Source: Aequorivita sp. CIP111184 | GTDB taxonomy: Bacteria > Bacteroidota > Bacteroidia > Flavobacteriales > Flavobacteriaceae | Reading direction: 5' to 3' | NCBI RefSeq assembly: GCF_900489465.1 | Contig: NZ_UEFQ01000016.1 | Location: 62,001-126,000, forward strand | Length of the DNA stretch: 64,000 nt | Shown here: piece after piece, positions 33,649 to 42,400 of the stretch | How the letters are laid out: the number at the start of each line of letters is the position of its first letter | How positions within the stretch are numbered: the first letter of the stretch is position 1 | Made by a program: the position numbers and the translations under genes | Notes under the pieces: model-generated | The model's database searches: none | Seen by the model: only the letters and a program-made list of their open reading frames with translations | Told to the model about the DNA's origin: nothing

Positions 33649-34821
33649 ATGTATCAAAGGGTGGGGCAGTCTGCTTATAAAGCAGATTTGACTGCAACCA
33701 TTAATCTCGCAAACTATTTAAATAATCCTGAAAAAAGCTTCAAGAGTATCCACGTTGCAGGCACCAATGGCAAGGGAAGTACAAGCCATATGCTGGCTTC
33801 AGTCTTTCAGGAAGCGGGCTATAAAACTGGATTATACACTTCGCCACATTTGAAAGATTTTCGTGAGCGGATAAAAATTAATGGCGAAATGATTCCGGAG
33901 CAATATGTTTCGGAATTTGTGAAAAACCACAAACTGTATTTCGAAAAAAATCAGTTGTCTTTCTTTGAAATGACTGTAGGTTTGGCGTTTGATTATTTCA
34001 GAAAAGAAAAAATAGATATCGCCATTGTTGAAGTGGGAATGGGCGGGAGGCTGGATAGCACAAATATTATAACGCCCGAAGTGTCCACAATTACAAATAT
34101 TGGTTTGGACCACACCCAGTTTTTAGGAAATACTTTAGAAAAAGTTGCTGCTGAAAAAGCTGGGATTATCAAGGAAATGATACCTGTTGTTATTGGCGAA
34201 ACGCTTTCGGAAACAAAAACAGTTTTTGAAAGAATTGCTATAGAAAAAAATGCGCCAATCACTTATGCTGAAACTTTAGCTACTTCAGATTATATTTCAG
34301 ATTTAAAAGGAAGCTATCAGCAAAAAAACATTAAAACAGTTTTGGCAACATTGCACGTTTTGCAAGCAAAAGGGTGGAATATTTCAGAAGAAAATATAGT
34401 AAACGGTTTGTTGAATACTATAAGAAATACTGGATTGATGGGACGTTGGCAAGTTTTAAGCGAAACTCCAAAAGTGATATCCGATACGGGCCATAATAAA
34501 GAAGGATTGAAGTTGGTAATGGAACAACTTGCATTGGAGACCTATAATAATTTACATATTGTTTTGGGCGTGGTTATGGACAAAGATTTAGCGTCTGTAT
34601 TACCTTTGTTTCCAAAGGATGCGACATATTATTTTTGTAAACCCAACATCCCACGCGGTTTAGACGCCTCTTTGTTGCTCTCACAAGCAAGGGGTTTCGG
34701 ATTAGTTGGAGAGGAATATATTTCTGTACAAAGGGCGTATTTAGCGGCTTTAGCAGCAGCTTCTACCGCCGATGTGGTATTTGTTGGAGGAAGTACTTTT
34801 GTGGTCGCAGAAGTTTTGTGA
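33649..34821 (+). CDS. folC: Bifunctional folylpolyglutamate/dihydrofolate synthase
   Basis: FolC adds glutamates to folates and makes dihydrofolate from dihydropteroate in the cytosol. The product of 390 residues has the P-loop AGTNGKGSTSHML (37-49), VEVGMGGRLDSTN and the C-terminal SDTGHNKEGLKLVME and VVFVGGSTFVVAEVL signatures. The first ATG is at 33649. However, the frame upstream reads INYSETIAWLFAQLPMYQR, which matches the usual FolC N-terminus (Met-Asn-Tyr then Glu-Thr) with ATC at 33604 in the Met position, 12 bases after the stop of the previous gene. The real start may therefore be ATC 33604. See the finding on this point. Confidence 0.94.
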   Translation: MYQRVGQSAYKADLTATINLANYLNNPEKSFKSIHVAGTNGKGSTSHMLASVFQEAGYKTGLYTSPHLKDFRERIKINGEMIPEQYVSEFVKNHKLYFEKNQLSFFEMTVGLAFDYFRKEKIDIAIVEVGMGGRLDSTNIITPEVSTITNIGLDHTQFLGNTLEKVAAEKAGIIKEMIPVVIGETLSETKTVFERIAIEKNAPITYAETLATSDYISDLKGSYQQKNIKTVLATLHVLQAKGWNISEENIVNGLLNTIRNTGLMGRWQVLSETPKVISDTGHNKEGLKLVMEQLALETYNNLHIVLGVVMDKDLASVLPLFPKDATYYFCKPNIPRGLDASLLLSQARGFGLVGEEYISVQRAYLAALAAASTADVVFVGGSTFVVAEVL

Positions 34822-34839
34822 TTTTTTTCAAATAAATCT

Positions 34840-34869
34840 TTGCTGAAAATAAAAAGTAACTTATATTTG
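34840..34869 (+). promoter_or_regulatory. Promoter of the tRNA-Val(TAC) gene
   Basis: TTG (34840-34842), 19 bases, then TATATTTG (34862-34869), an exact match to the Bacteroidota consensus. The tRNA begins 18 bases later. Confidence 0.8.
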
Positions 34870-34886
34870 CAACCTCAAAACAATGA

Positions 34887-34964
34887 GGGCGATTAGCTCA
34901 GCTGGTTCAGAGCACCTCGTTTACACCGAGGGGGTCGGGGGTTCGAACCCCTCATCGCCCACCA
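34887..34964 (+). tRNA. tRNA-Val (anticodon TAC), CCA encoded
   Basis: The acceptor stem GGGCGAT/ATCGCCC closes a full cloverleaf. The anticodon stem CCTCG/CGAGG holds the loop TTTACAC, giving TAC (valine, GTA and GTG codons). The T arm is GGGGG TTCGAAC CCCTC. Positions 34962-34964 encode the 3' CCA. Confidence 0.97.
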
Positions 34965-34970
34965 GATTTT

Positions 34971-35002
34971 AAAAAACCGAAGTGAAAGCTTCGGTTTTTT
35001 TT
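34971..35002 (+). terminator. Terminator after tRNA-Val(TAC)
   Basis: AACCGAAG pairs with CTTCGGTT around TGAAAG and is followed by a T run, right after the tRNA. Confidence 0.9.
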
Positions 35003-35041
35003 ATTGTATTTTTTTCCATTCTATATTCCAAGGAATAAGTT

Positions 35042-35049
35042 TAACTTTG
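35042..35049 (+). promoter_or_regulatory. -7 box of the YitT-family gene
   Basis: TAACTTTG fits TAnnTTTG. It overlaps the first in-frame TTG (35047-35049), so that codon cannot be the translation start if this promoter is used. No TTG lies at -33. Confidence 0.5.
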
Positions 35050-35079
35050 ACTTCTTCATCACTTAAAACCAAAGCAAAG

Positions 35080-36060
35080 TTGAATCCATTTTTTAAAAAT
35101 ATAATAGTAAATGTTGTAAAGAACCGGCAAAAAAATCGCAAGCCATCGCCGCTTGCTGAGCCTTTTGATAAACGTGTGAAAAATCTTGAAGTTGAGGTTT
35201 CACATGAAATTGGCGATTTTTTCTACTTGCTTTTGGGAGTGGTTTCTGCTTCTTTCGGTTTAAGAGGATTTTTGATGCCAAGTAGTTTTATTGATGGCGG
35301 TGTTACGGGAATTTCGTTAATGGTTAATGAACTGGCCGGTATTTCCTTTCCGCTTTTACTGGTGTGTTTCAACCTTCCCTTTTTAGCATTAGCTTATTTT
35401 TCTGTTGGAAAAAGATTTGCGATTAAAAGCGTTTTGGGTATTTTTCTTTTGGCAATAGCAGTAGCACTAATACCTTATCCGTCCATAACTGATGACAAAA
35501 TTTTAGTAGCTGCTTTTGGAGGGTTTTTCTTAGGATTGGGAATTGGATTGGCCATACGTGGTGGAGCCATTATTGACGGAACAGAAGTTTTGGCCATATT
35601 TATTAGTAGGAAAACGAGCCTAACAGTGGGGAATGTAATTATGATATTTAATGTAATTATATTTATAACGGCAGCGTATTTTCTTTCTACGGAAATAGCC
35701 CTTTATGCAATTCTCACATATTTCGCAGCTTCTAAAACAGTAGATTTTGTGATAGATGGTATTGAGGAATTTATGGGAATTACTATTATTTCAGAAGAAA
35801 ATGAAAAAATTCGTTTGGCAATCATAGAAAAAATGGGTCGCGGTTGTACTATTTTTAAAGCTGAAAACGGATTTTCAAAGAATGGCGAAACTAGAAGACC
35901 AGTGGATGTTGTTTATACGGTAATAACCCGTTTGGAAATGAGCAAACTCAAGACAGAAATTGATAAAATTGACAAACAAGCTTTTATAATAATGACTTCT
36001 GTGAAAGATGCGAAAGGTGGGATGATTAAAAAGAAACCAATCAAAAAATTTGACAAGTAA
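35080..36060 (+). CDS. YitT family membrane protein
   Basis: An integral membrane protein of the YitT/DUF161 family, with five to six helices in the first 200 residues (FFYLLLGVVSASFGLRGFLM and following) and a cytoplasmic DUF2179 domain at the end (MGRGCTIFKAENGF, VVYTVITRLEMSKLK). The role of the family is unproven. The frame is open from TTG 35047, but that triplet overlaps a -7 box, so I place the start at TTG 35080, giving LNPFFKNIIVNVVKNRQKN at the N-terminus (326 residues). GTG 35170 is another option. The gene lies between two valine tRNA genes. Confidence 0.85.
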   Translation: MNPFFKNIIVNVVKNRQKNRKPSPLAEPFDKRVKNLEVEVSHEIGDFFYLLLGVVSASFGLRGFLMPSSFIDGGVTGISLMVNELAGISFPLLLVCFNLPFLALAYFSVGKRFAIKSVLGIFLLAIAVALIPYPSITDDKILVAAFGGFFLGLGIGLAIRGGAIIDGTEVLAIFISRKTSLTVGNVIMIFNVIIFITAAYFLSTEIALYAILTYFAASKTVDFVIDGIEEFMGITIISEENEKIRLAIIEKMGRGCTIFKAENGFSKNGETRRPVDVVYTVITRLEMSKLKTEIDKIDKQAFIIMTSVKDAKGGMIKKKPIKKFDK

Positions 36061-36112
36061 CTTCCAGAGTATTATTTTTTCTGGATTTTGTATTTTCCAT
36101 CCTTGAAATATT

Positions 36113-36187
36113 GGGCCATTAACTCAGTTGGTTTAGAGTGTCACGTCGACAACGTGGAAGTCGTTGGTTCGAATCCAACATGGCCCA
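36113..36187 (+). tRNA. tRNA-Val (anticodon GAC) with C33
   Basis: Acceptor stem GGGCCAT/ATGGCCC, D stem ACTC/GAGT, T arm GTTGG TTCGAAT CCAAC. The anticodon stem TCACG/CGTGG holds the loop TCGACAA, giving GAC (valine, GTC and GTT codons). Position 33 is C, where almost every tRNA has U. The 3' CCA is not encoded (the gene reads ACAA), unlike the other valine tRNA. Confidence 0.9.
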
Positions 36188-36197
36188 CAAATATTTT

Positions 36198-37478
36198 TTA
36201 TAATAAGTTCAATATACGCTCCAAAGCCATTCCACGAGATGCCTTTATCAAGATTGTAGCTTTTGATGGAGAATAATTTTTAAGCGCTTCTTTTAAATCA
36301 TCAAAAGTTTCAAATTGCTTTAAATGGGACGTTCTATTTGTTGTTTTGAAAAAATTCTTTCCTACTAAAAAGGCTTTTCCAAATGGATTTTCGGTTAAAA
36401 AATCAACAATGTTTTGATGCTCTTCATCAGAATCTTTCCCCAGTTCAAACATATCGCCTAGAAACATAATTTTAGTATCGCCTTTGGCTTGTTTAAAGTT
36501 TTCCAAAGCGGCGAGCATGCTTGTAGGGTTAGCGTTATAGGCATCCATCAAAATAGTGTTAGTGCCTTGGGTTATCAATTGTGAGCGATTATTTGATGGA
36601 ATATACCCTTCAATTCCAGCCTTTATTTTTTCAGAAGAAATCTTAAAATAGGCCCCTATGGCGATTGCAGCAGAAAGATTTGCAAAATTGTAATCTCCCA
36701 CTAAATTGCTCTGTATTTGGATGCCTTCAAATTCCACCAAAAGATGGTGTGAGCTATCTAATAATTTAATGTGTAAATCACTTTGCTGTGTTCCAAAAGT
36801 TATTCGTTCAATTCCCTCCGAATTATCCATTTGTTTCGGATCATTTGTATTTACAAAGATTTTTTTATTGTGTTTCTTCAGAAATTGATAAAGTTCGGTT
36901 TTGCCCTGAATAACACCTTCAATACTTCCAAAACCTTCTAAATGTGCCTTTCCGAAATTGGTAATATATCCATAATCTGGCTCTGTAATTTCGCTCAACA
37001 TTTTAATCTCACCCAAGTGGTTAGCGCCCATTTCCACAATTCCCAGTTCTGTTTCCTTGCTCATGGTGAGTAAAGTCAATGGAACGCCAATATGGTTATT
37101 TAAATTACCCTGTGTGGCTATGGTTTTAAATTTTTGAGAAAGTACTGCATTTATAAGTTCTTTGGAAGTAGTTTTCCCGTTGCTTCCTGTTAGGGATATT
37201 ATTGGAAGTCCTAAAAATTTTCTGTGAAAAGTTGCCAATTCTTGAAGCGTTAATAAAACATTTTTCACAAGAATAGTTTCACCAGAACTTTTATGAAAAT
37301 CTTTTTCGTCAACAATTACCTTGAAGGCACCTTTGTCCAAAGCTTCCTGTGCAAACAAGTTTCCGTTGAAATTTTCGCCTTTCAAAGCAAAAAAGATACA
37401 GTTTTTGAATATTTTACGAGAGTCTGTACTAAAGCCGCTACTCTTTAAAAAAAGCTGATGGATAGATTTTGTATTCAT
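36198..37478 (-). CDS. murF: UDP-MurNAc-tripeptide--D-alanyl-D-alanine ligase
   Basis: MurF adds D-Ala-D-Ala to the UDP-MurNAc-tripeptide, completing the pentapeptide precursor of peptidoglycan in the cytosol. The 426 residues contain the ATP-binding ISLTGSNGKTTSKELI (GSNGKTT 98-104), EMGANHLGEIKML and MDAYNANPTSMLAALENF, all typical of the family. The gene lies downstream of gldJ on the same strand, with a terminator between them, and converges on the tRNA-Val(GAC) gene. Physical linkage of murF and gldJ is a common flavobacterial arrangement. Confidence 0.95.
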   Translation of the reverse strand: MNTKSIHQLFLKSSGFSTDSRKIFKNCIFFALKGENFNGNLFAQEALDKGAFKVIVDEKDFHKSSGETILVKNVLLTLQELATFHRKFLGLPIISLTGSNGKTTSKELINAVLSQKFKTIATQGNLNNHIGVPLTLLTMSKETELGIVEMGANHLGEIKMLSEITEPDYGYITNFGKAHLEGFGSIEGVIQGKTELYQFLKKHNKKIFVNTNDPKQMDNSEGIERITFGTQQSDLHIKLLDSSHHLLVEFEGIQIQSNLVGDYNFANLSAAIAIGAYFKISSEKIKAGIEGYIPSNNRSQLITQGTNTILMDAYNANPTSMLAALENFKQAKGDTKIMFLGDMFELGKDSDEEHQNIVDFLTENPFGKAFLVGKNFFKTTNRTSHLKQFETFDDLKEALKNYSPSKATILIKASRGMALERILNLL

Positions 37479-37493
37479 AAAATAAATATACTA

Positions 37494-37530
37494 AAAAACC
37501 CTCCGAAGCTTAGTGCAAGGGAGGGTAGTT
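37494..37530 (-). terminator. Terminator of gldJ
   Basis: On the minus strand ACCCTCC and GGAGGGT (37520-37526 and 37498-37504) enclose a 15-base loop and are followed by a T run. Its loop shares the GAAGC core with the twin hairpins at 26318-26374. Confidence 0.75.
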
Positions 37531-37549
37531 TTTTATAGATTTTTATCGT

Positions 37550-39226
37550 TTAATTTCTCGGGGTTTTTCCTTTTTTAGATTTTGAACCTACACGACTCAT
37601 CGCGCATCTAAAGCCGATGTAATCAGTAGCCATATCTTGTGGAAAGTAACGTCTTTGAGCGGGATCTAACCAATAGTCACGATCTCTCCAAGAGCCTCCT
37701 TTGTATACACGAACTTCATTATCAACTAATGTGGTTCTACTTGAGGATTTGTCATATTCGCGATCAAGAGAGCCTGTGCTGTCAGCATATACATTTTGGA
37801 CTGGTGAATTGTACATACGGTGTGAACCGTCGCCACTTTCAGTTTCATCGTCTGCAAAAGATTGATAATAGCGAGATGAACGTTTGTCACCATCTCTATA
37901 ATCGCGGTTGTCGCTTTTTGAGAAGTTGGTTCGTAAATAAGTTTCGTTTTCGTCAACGGGCACCTGAAGTATCTCGCCTGGAAGGTTTCGTGCAATAATT
38001 TTTCCGTTGCTTAAGGTATCATAGATTATGGAATCCATAGTAACTAATTTTACTTTGCCATCTTCGCCAATAGCGTTTTTGGTGTAAACATTTCCGCGGT
38101 AATAATTGAAATCGTTAAAATCATCATCAACAATTGGGCGATAGACATCTGCTACCCATTCAGCCACGTTTCCAGCCATATCATATAAACCGAAATCATT
38201 TGGTTCGTATGATTTTACTTGTGCAGTAATATCGGCACCGTCATCACTCCATCCAGCAATTCCACCGTAATCACCATCACCTTGCTTAAAGTTGGCCATT
38301 TGGTCCCCACGAGATCTTCTTTTTCCAGAACGTGTATATTGACCTTCCCAAGGATATTTTTTCTTTCCTCTATAAACATTATAATTACGAAGACCAACTA
38401 ATCCAAGTGCTGCGTATTCCCACTCAGTTTCGGTAGGAAGGCGATATGCAGGCAATAGCAACCCATCTTCGCGCCCTATGTATAAATTTGTACTGTCCTT
38501 GCTTCTTTTGGCAATGGATTCCGATTTCTTCCCGCCACGGGTAATGGAGTCATTACCGCCGTAAGTCATTGATGGAGCGTTTAAGTATGTTTCTGTATTG
38601 AAAGTTTCTCCTGCTTCAGCGTCATAACGTGCGTTACGGGATGTAATTCCATTTGTCTCCAAGACCATTTCGTTAACACGGTCTGTTCTCCAGTTGCTAA
38701 ACTCAACAGCTTGGATCCAGCTAACACCTACCACTGGATATTCTGCATAGGCAGGGTGGCGAAGGTAGTTGTTGGTCATTACTTCATTAAAGCCCAAACG
38801 GTTTCTCCAAACAAGTGTATCTGGTACAGCACCTTCATATATTCTTCTGTAATTTTCATCAGATGGGGGAAATACTTTCTTTAACCAATCTAAATATTCA
38901 AGATACATAAGGTTGGTTACTTCGGTTTCATCCATATAGAATGACTGAACGTGTTGTTGGTTTGGGGAGTTGTTCCAATCGTGCATTGGGTCATCCTGAA
39001 CCCTTCCCATGGTAAAAGTACCACCCTCAACAAACACCAGGCCTGGGCCTGTTTCTTGTTCTTTAGATTTTGGATTGTATTGAAAGCCACCTTCTTTGGC
39101 GTTCATCTTCCATCCAGTAGCTCTGGAACTGTCTTTGTAGTCTCTAGTTTTGTTGCAACCTACAAAAAGAGAGGCCGCTATTACAGTAATAAATAGCTTA
39201 AATGCTAGGTTTTTTCTTAACATCAT
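37550..39226 (-). CDS. gldJ: Gliding motility lipoprotein GldJ
   Basis: GldJ is an outer-membrane-associated lipoprotein needed for gliding and for the T9SS in Flavobacteriia, where it stabilises GldK. The 558 residues include the lipobox FVGC (Cys24) and a formylglycine-generating-enzyme-like fold without its active site (FVEGGTFTMGRVQDDPMHDW, SFYMDETEVTNLMYLEYLDW, YRLPTETEWEYAALG, GLYDMAGNVAEWVADVY, YIGFRCAMSRVG). The identification as gldJ rather than gldK rests on the neighbouring porU and murF, which flank gldJ in related genomes. The second ATG (39223) is an equal start candidate. Confidence 0.93.
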   Translation of the reverse strand: MMLRKNLAFKLFITVIAASLFVGCNKTRDYKDSSRATGWKMNAKEGGFQYNPKSKEQETGPGLVFVEGGTFTMGRVQDDPMHDWNNSPNQQHVQSFYMDETEVTNLMYLEYLDWLKKVFPPSDENYRRIYEGAVPDTLVWRNRLGFNEVMTNNYLRHPAYAEYPVVGVSWIQAVEFSNWRTDRVNEMVLETNGITSRNARYDAEAGETFNTETYLNAPSMTYGGNDSITRGGKKSESIAKRSKDSTNLYIGREDGLLLPAYRLPTETEWEYAALGLVGLRNYNVYRGKKKYPWEGQYTRSGKRRSRGDQMANFKQGDGDYGGIAGWSDDGADITAQVKSYEPNDFGLYDMAGNVAEWVADVYRPIVDDDFNDFNYYRGNVYTKNAIGEDGKVKLVTMDSIIYDTLSNGKIIARNLPGEILQVPVDENETYLRTNFSKSDNRDYRDGDKRSSRYYQSFADDETESGDGSHRMYNSPVQNVYADSTGSLDREYDKSSSRTTLVDNEVRVYKGGSWRDRDYWLDPAQRRYFPQDMATDYIGFRCAMSRVGSKSKKGKTPRN

Positions 39227-39419
39227 AGATTCAAATATGATAAAATTGGGTTCGCAATATAGTAATTAACGACAAAAACACAATAATATTTTGTTATTAT
39301 TGCGCTGGGGGTTTTGAAAGGTTTTACTACCAATCCCGAATGCAAACGTATTAGTTTTAAAATTATTATCCTAATACTGTATTATACAAAAAGTTTAAAA
39401 AGTTCCCTTATACTAAGTG

Positions 39420-39427
39420 TATATTTG
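39420..39427 (+). promoter_or_regulatory. -7 box of porU
   Basis: TATATTTG fits TAnnTTTG and is 17 bases from the ATG at 39445. No clear TTG lies at -33. Confidence 0.5.
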
Positions 39428-39444
39428 GAGCGTTATTGGTACTA

Positions 39445-42400
39445 ATGAGAAAAGCGATACTTCTTTTTATTTTAATTGTGATGCCTTTGTTGGGAAAGGC
39501 ACAGTCAAAAAGTATAACCATAGATTGGGGAGATAGCGGTATATCCTCCAATAACTTTGGAGTTAAGAAACAAGCTGTTTTTTCAAAGGAAAAGGCGATT
39601 GAAGCACTGAAGCTTCAAATGAATAAAGAAGTTGTTAGTTACACCACTCAGTGGGATGATAGTGGTTTCTCCGATAAAAATTCCGTAGTGGTTTCAAACG
39701 TTCAATATGGTTCGATTTCTTCGGCTGAACTGAAAAAGATCAATCCTGATATAGTGCCGAGCAAACTAAAATATAACATTGGGAGTACAAAATCCAGAGA
39801 TAGGCTTTTAACTATTTTTAATATTACGCCTATTATTAAAACCAATGGAAGTTACCTAAAAGTGATTTCATTTGATATTAATTATCAATACGGGCCACAA
39901 AGTCGCAATGCGCCTCCTGGAATTACAAATTCTGTACTTGCCAGCGGACAATGGTTTAAATTTAAGATTGACCAAACTGGAATTTATAAAATAGATAAAT
40001 CTTTTTTGAACAATCTGGGCATGAATACCGATGGTATTAATCCTAGAAATCTAAAAGTATACGGTGATGGTGGAAAGACTTTACCATTGCTGAATGTTCA
40101 AAATAAATTTTTTGATCTTCCGGAAAATGCGATACAAGTAGTGGGGGAAGAGGATGGGAATTTTGACGGCGGCGATTATATATTGTTTTATGGTATAGGG
40201 ACAGAGGGCTATGTTGATGAAAATGACTCTCACATAAATCCGTATAGCGACGAATCTTATTATTACATTACTGCCGATGGTGGTGCTGGAAAACGTGTTA
40301 GAGCCATGACAGAGCCAACAGGCGCTGTTGAATTTACAATCAATCAATTTGACGATTATAAGTTTCACGAGAAAGACGAGGAGAGCCCTACAAAAGTGGG
40401 TAGGGTGTGGTACGGAAACCGTTTTGATATTGAAAGTGAACAAAGTTATAGTTTCGAGTTTCCAAATATGGTCTCGGGAAAACCCATGGAGCTTGTTATT
40501 AAGGCTGGTGCGGCTTCAGAAAGTGGCACCTCTATGGCAGTATCAATAAATAGTACAAGCTTGGATCCTTTAGTTTTTTCTGCATTGGGTGATAGGTTGT
40601 TAAGCTTGGCGAGCTTAAGGGAAGAAATTCCAGCGAGTAGTGCGACCGTTACAGTAGACCTTGCCTATAATAATGCGGGAAACCCATCAAGTATAGCTTA
40701 TTTGGACTACATTGGAATTTGGGCAGTTCGCCAATTGAGCGGTGTAGATGGACAGTTGTCTTTTAGGTTTAAAGATGCTGCTACCTTGGCTGGTGTTGGA
40801 GAGTATCAAATTAGCAATGCAAACCAATTTTCGCAAGTTTGGGATGTAACAGATTTTCAATTTATTACTTCAAAGCAAAATGAAGGGAATGCATCATCTT
40901 TTAGCTTTAAACAAACTCTTGGTGAAGTACGCGAATATGTAGCAGTAAACCCTAATAATTATTTTCTTCCTATAAAAATAGCAAAGTCTACTGTTCCCAA
41001 TCAAAATTTAAAAGGAACCATATTTAATGATGAATCCGGAAATTTTAAAGATGTAGATTACATAATTATTACTGCTCCATTTTTGATTCAGCCAGCATTA
41101 AGATTGGCTACATATCATAAAAACTTAGAAGGACTGAATGTAAAAGTGGTAACTACCGATAAAATTTATGAGGAATTCAGTTCTGGCAAACAAGATATTA
41201 GTGCCATCCGAAATTTTATTCGGTACGTGTATTACAACGCTTCTTCAGAATCCAAAAAGATTAAATATGTTGGTATCATGGGAGATGCTTCCATTGATTA
41301 TAAAAACCGGATTGCCAACAATAATAATATAGTGCCAACCTTTCAAACTGTTTCGGGAATCGATATCGCCCAATCTTTTATGTCTGATGATTTCTATGGA
41401 AATATGGATGAAAACGAGGGTACCATTGGTAGAGGCTCCGAGGATATGGACAGGCTAGATATTGCAATGGGAAGAATACTTGTAGATAATGTTTCTTTAG
41501 CCAACGCAATGGTTGATAAGATTATAAATTACACTTCAGAAACTTCCTATGGTAATTGGAGAACGAACTTTGTTCTTGTGTCTGATGATGTTGATGAGGC
41601 TGGTGAAGATATTTTAGAAACACGGCTCGATGCATTGGGAGACCGAATATCCCAAGAAAAGCCATATATAAACGTAAAGAAAATACATTCAGATGCCTAT
41701 CAACAGGAAGCTTCCGCAGGAGGAAATAGATATCCGGAGGTTAATGAAGCTATTAAAAGTGCAATAGAGGTGGGCGCTATAGTTTTGGATTATTTTGGGC
41801 ATGGAGGTGAAGATGGCATGGCTAAAGAATTTATTTATACAAAGGAAGCAGCACAAGAACTTAATAATAAAAATAATCTTCCGTGTATAATTACAGTTAC
41901 CTGTGAGTTTACAAAATTTGATAATCCGTTGCGCATTACTGCTGGAGAACTAACCTATCAAAATAAAAATGGCGGTGCCATTTCTTTGGTAACAACTACC
42001 CGGGCTATCTTCATTAACACGGGAGTTAATTTTAATGACGCACTTGCAGGTGAACTTTTTGGTTATAATGTTGACGTTCCTAGTCCACCGGCTGAAGCCT
42101 TTAGGCGCGCAAAAGAAGATAATATAAATAGCCCTTTAAGACGTGTTGTATTTTATATTGGAGACCCAGCAATGCGTCTTGCATTTCCAAAAAAGAGTAT
42201 TCGGCTAACTAAACTAAATGGTGTTCCAGTTGCCCAAGCTACAGATACACTTAAAGCTTTAAGCAAAATAAAACTTGAAGGCGAAGTAATTAATGAAGCT
42301 GGAATGCTAATGACAGATTATAATGGGGTGCTTGAGGCGAAGGTTTTTGACAAAAATGTAATGCGCCAAACACTGGATAATGATGGCGTTGGTTTCATTA

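Noticed and set aside
36088-36276. A 62-codon frame over the tRNA-Val(GAC)
   Set aside because: It contains the tRNA and has no protein-like composition.
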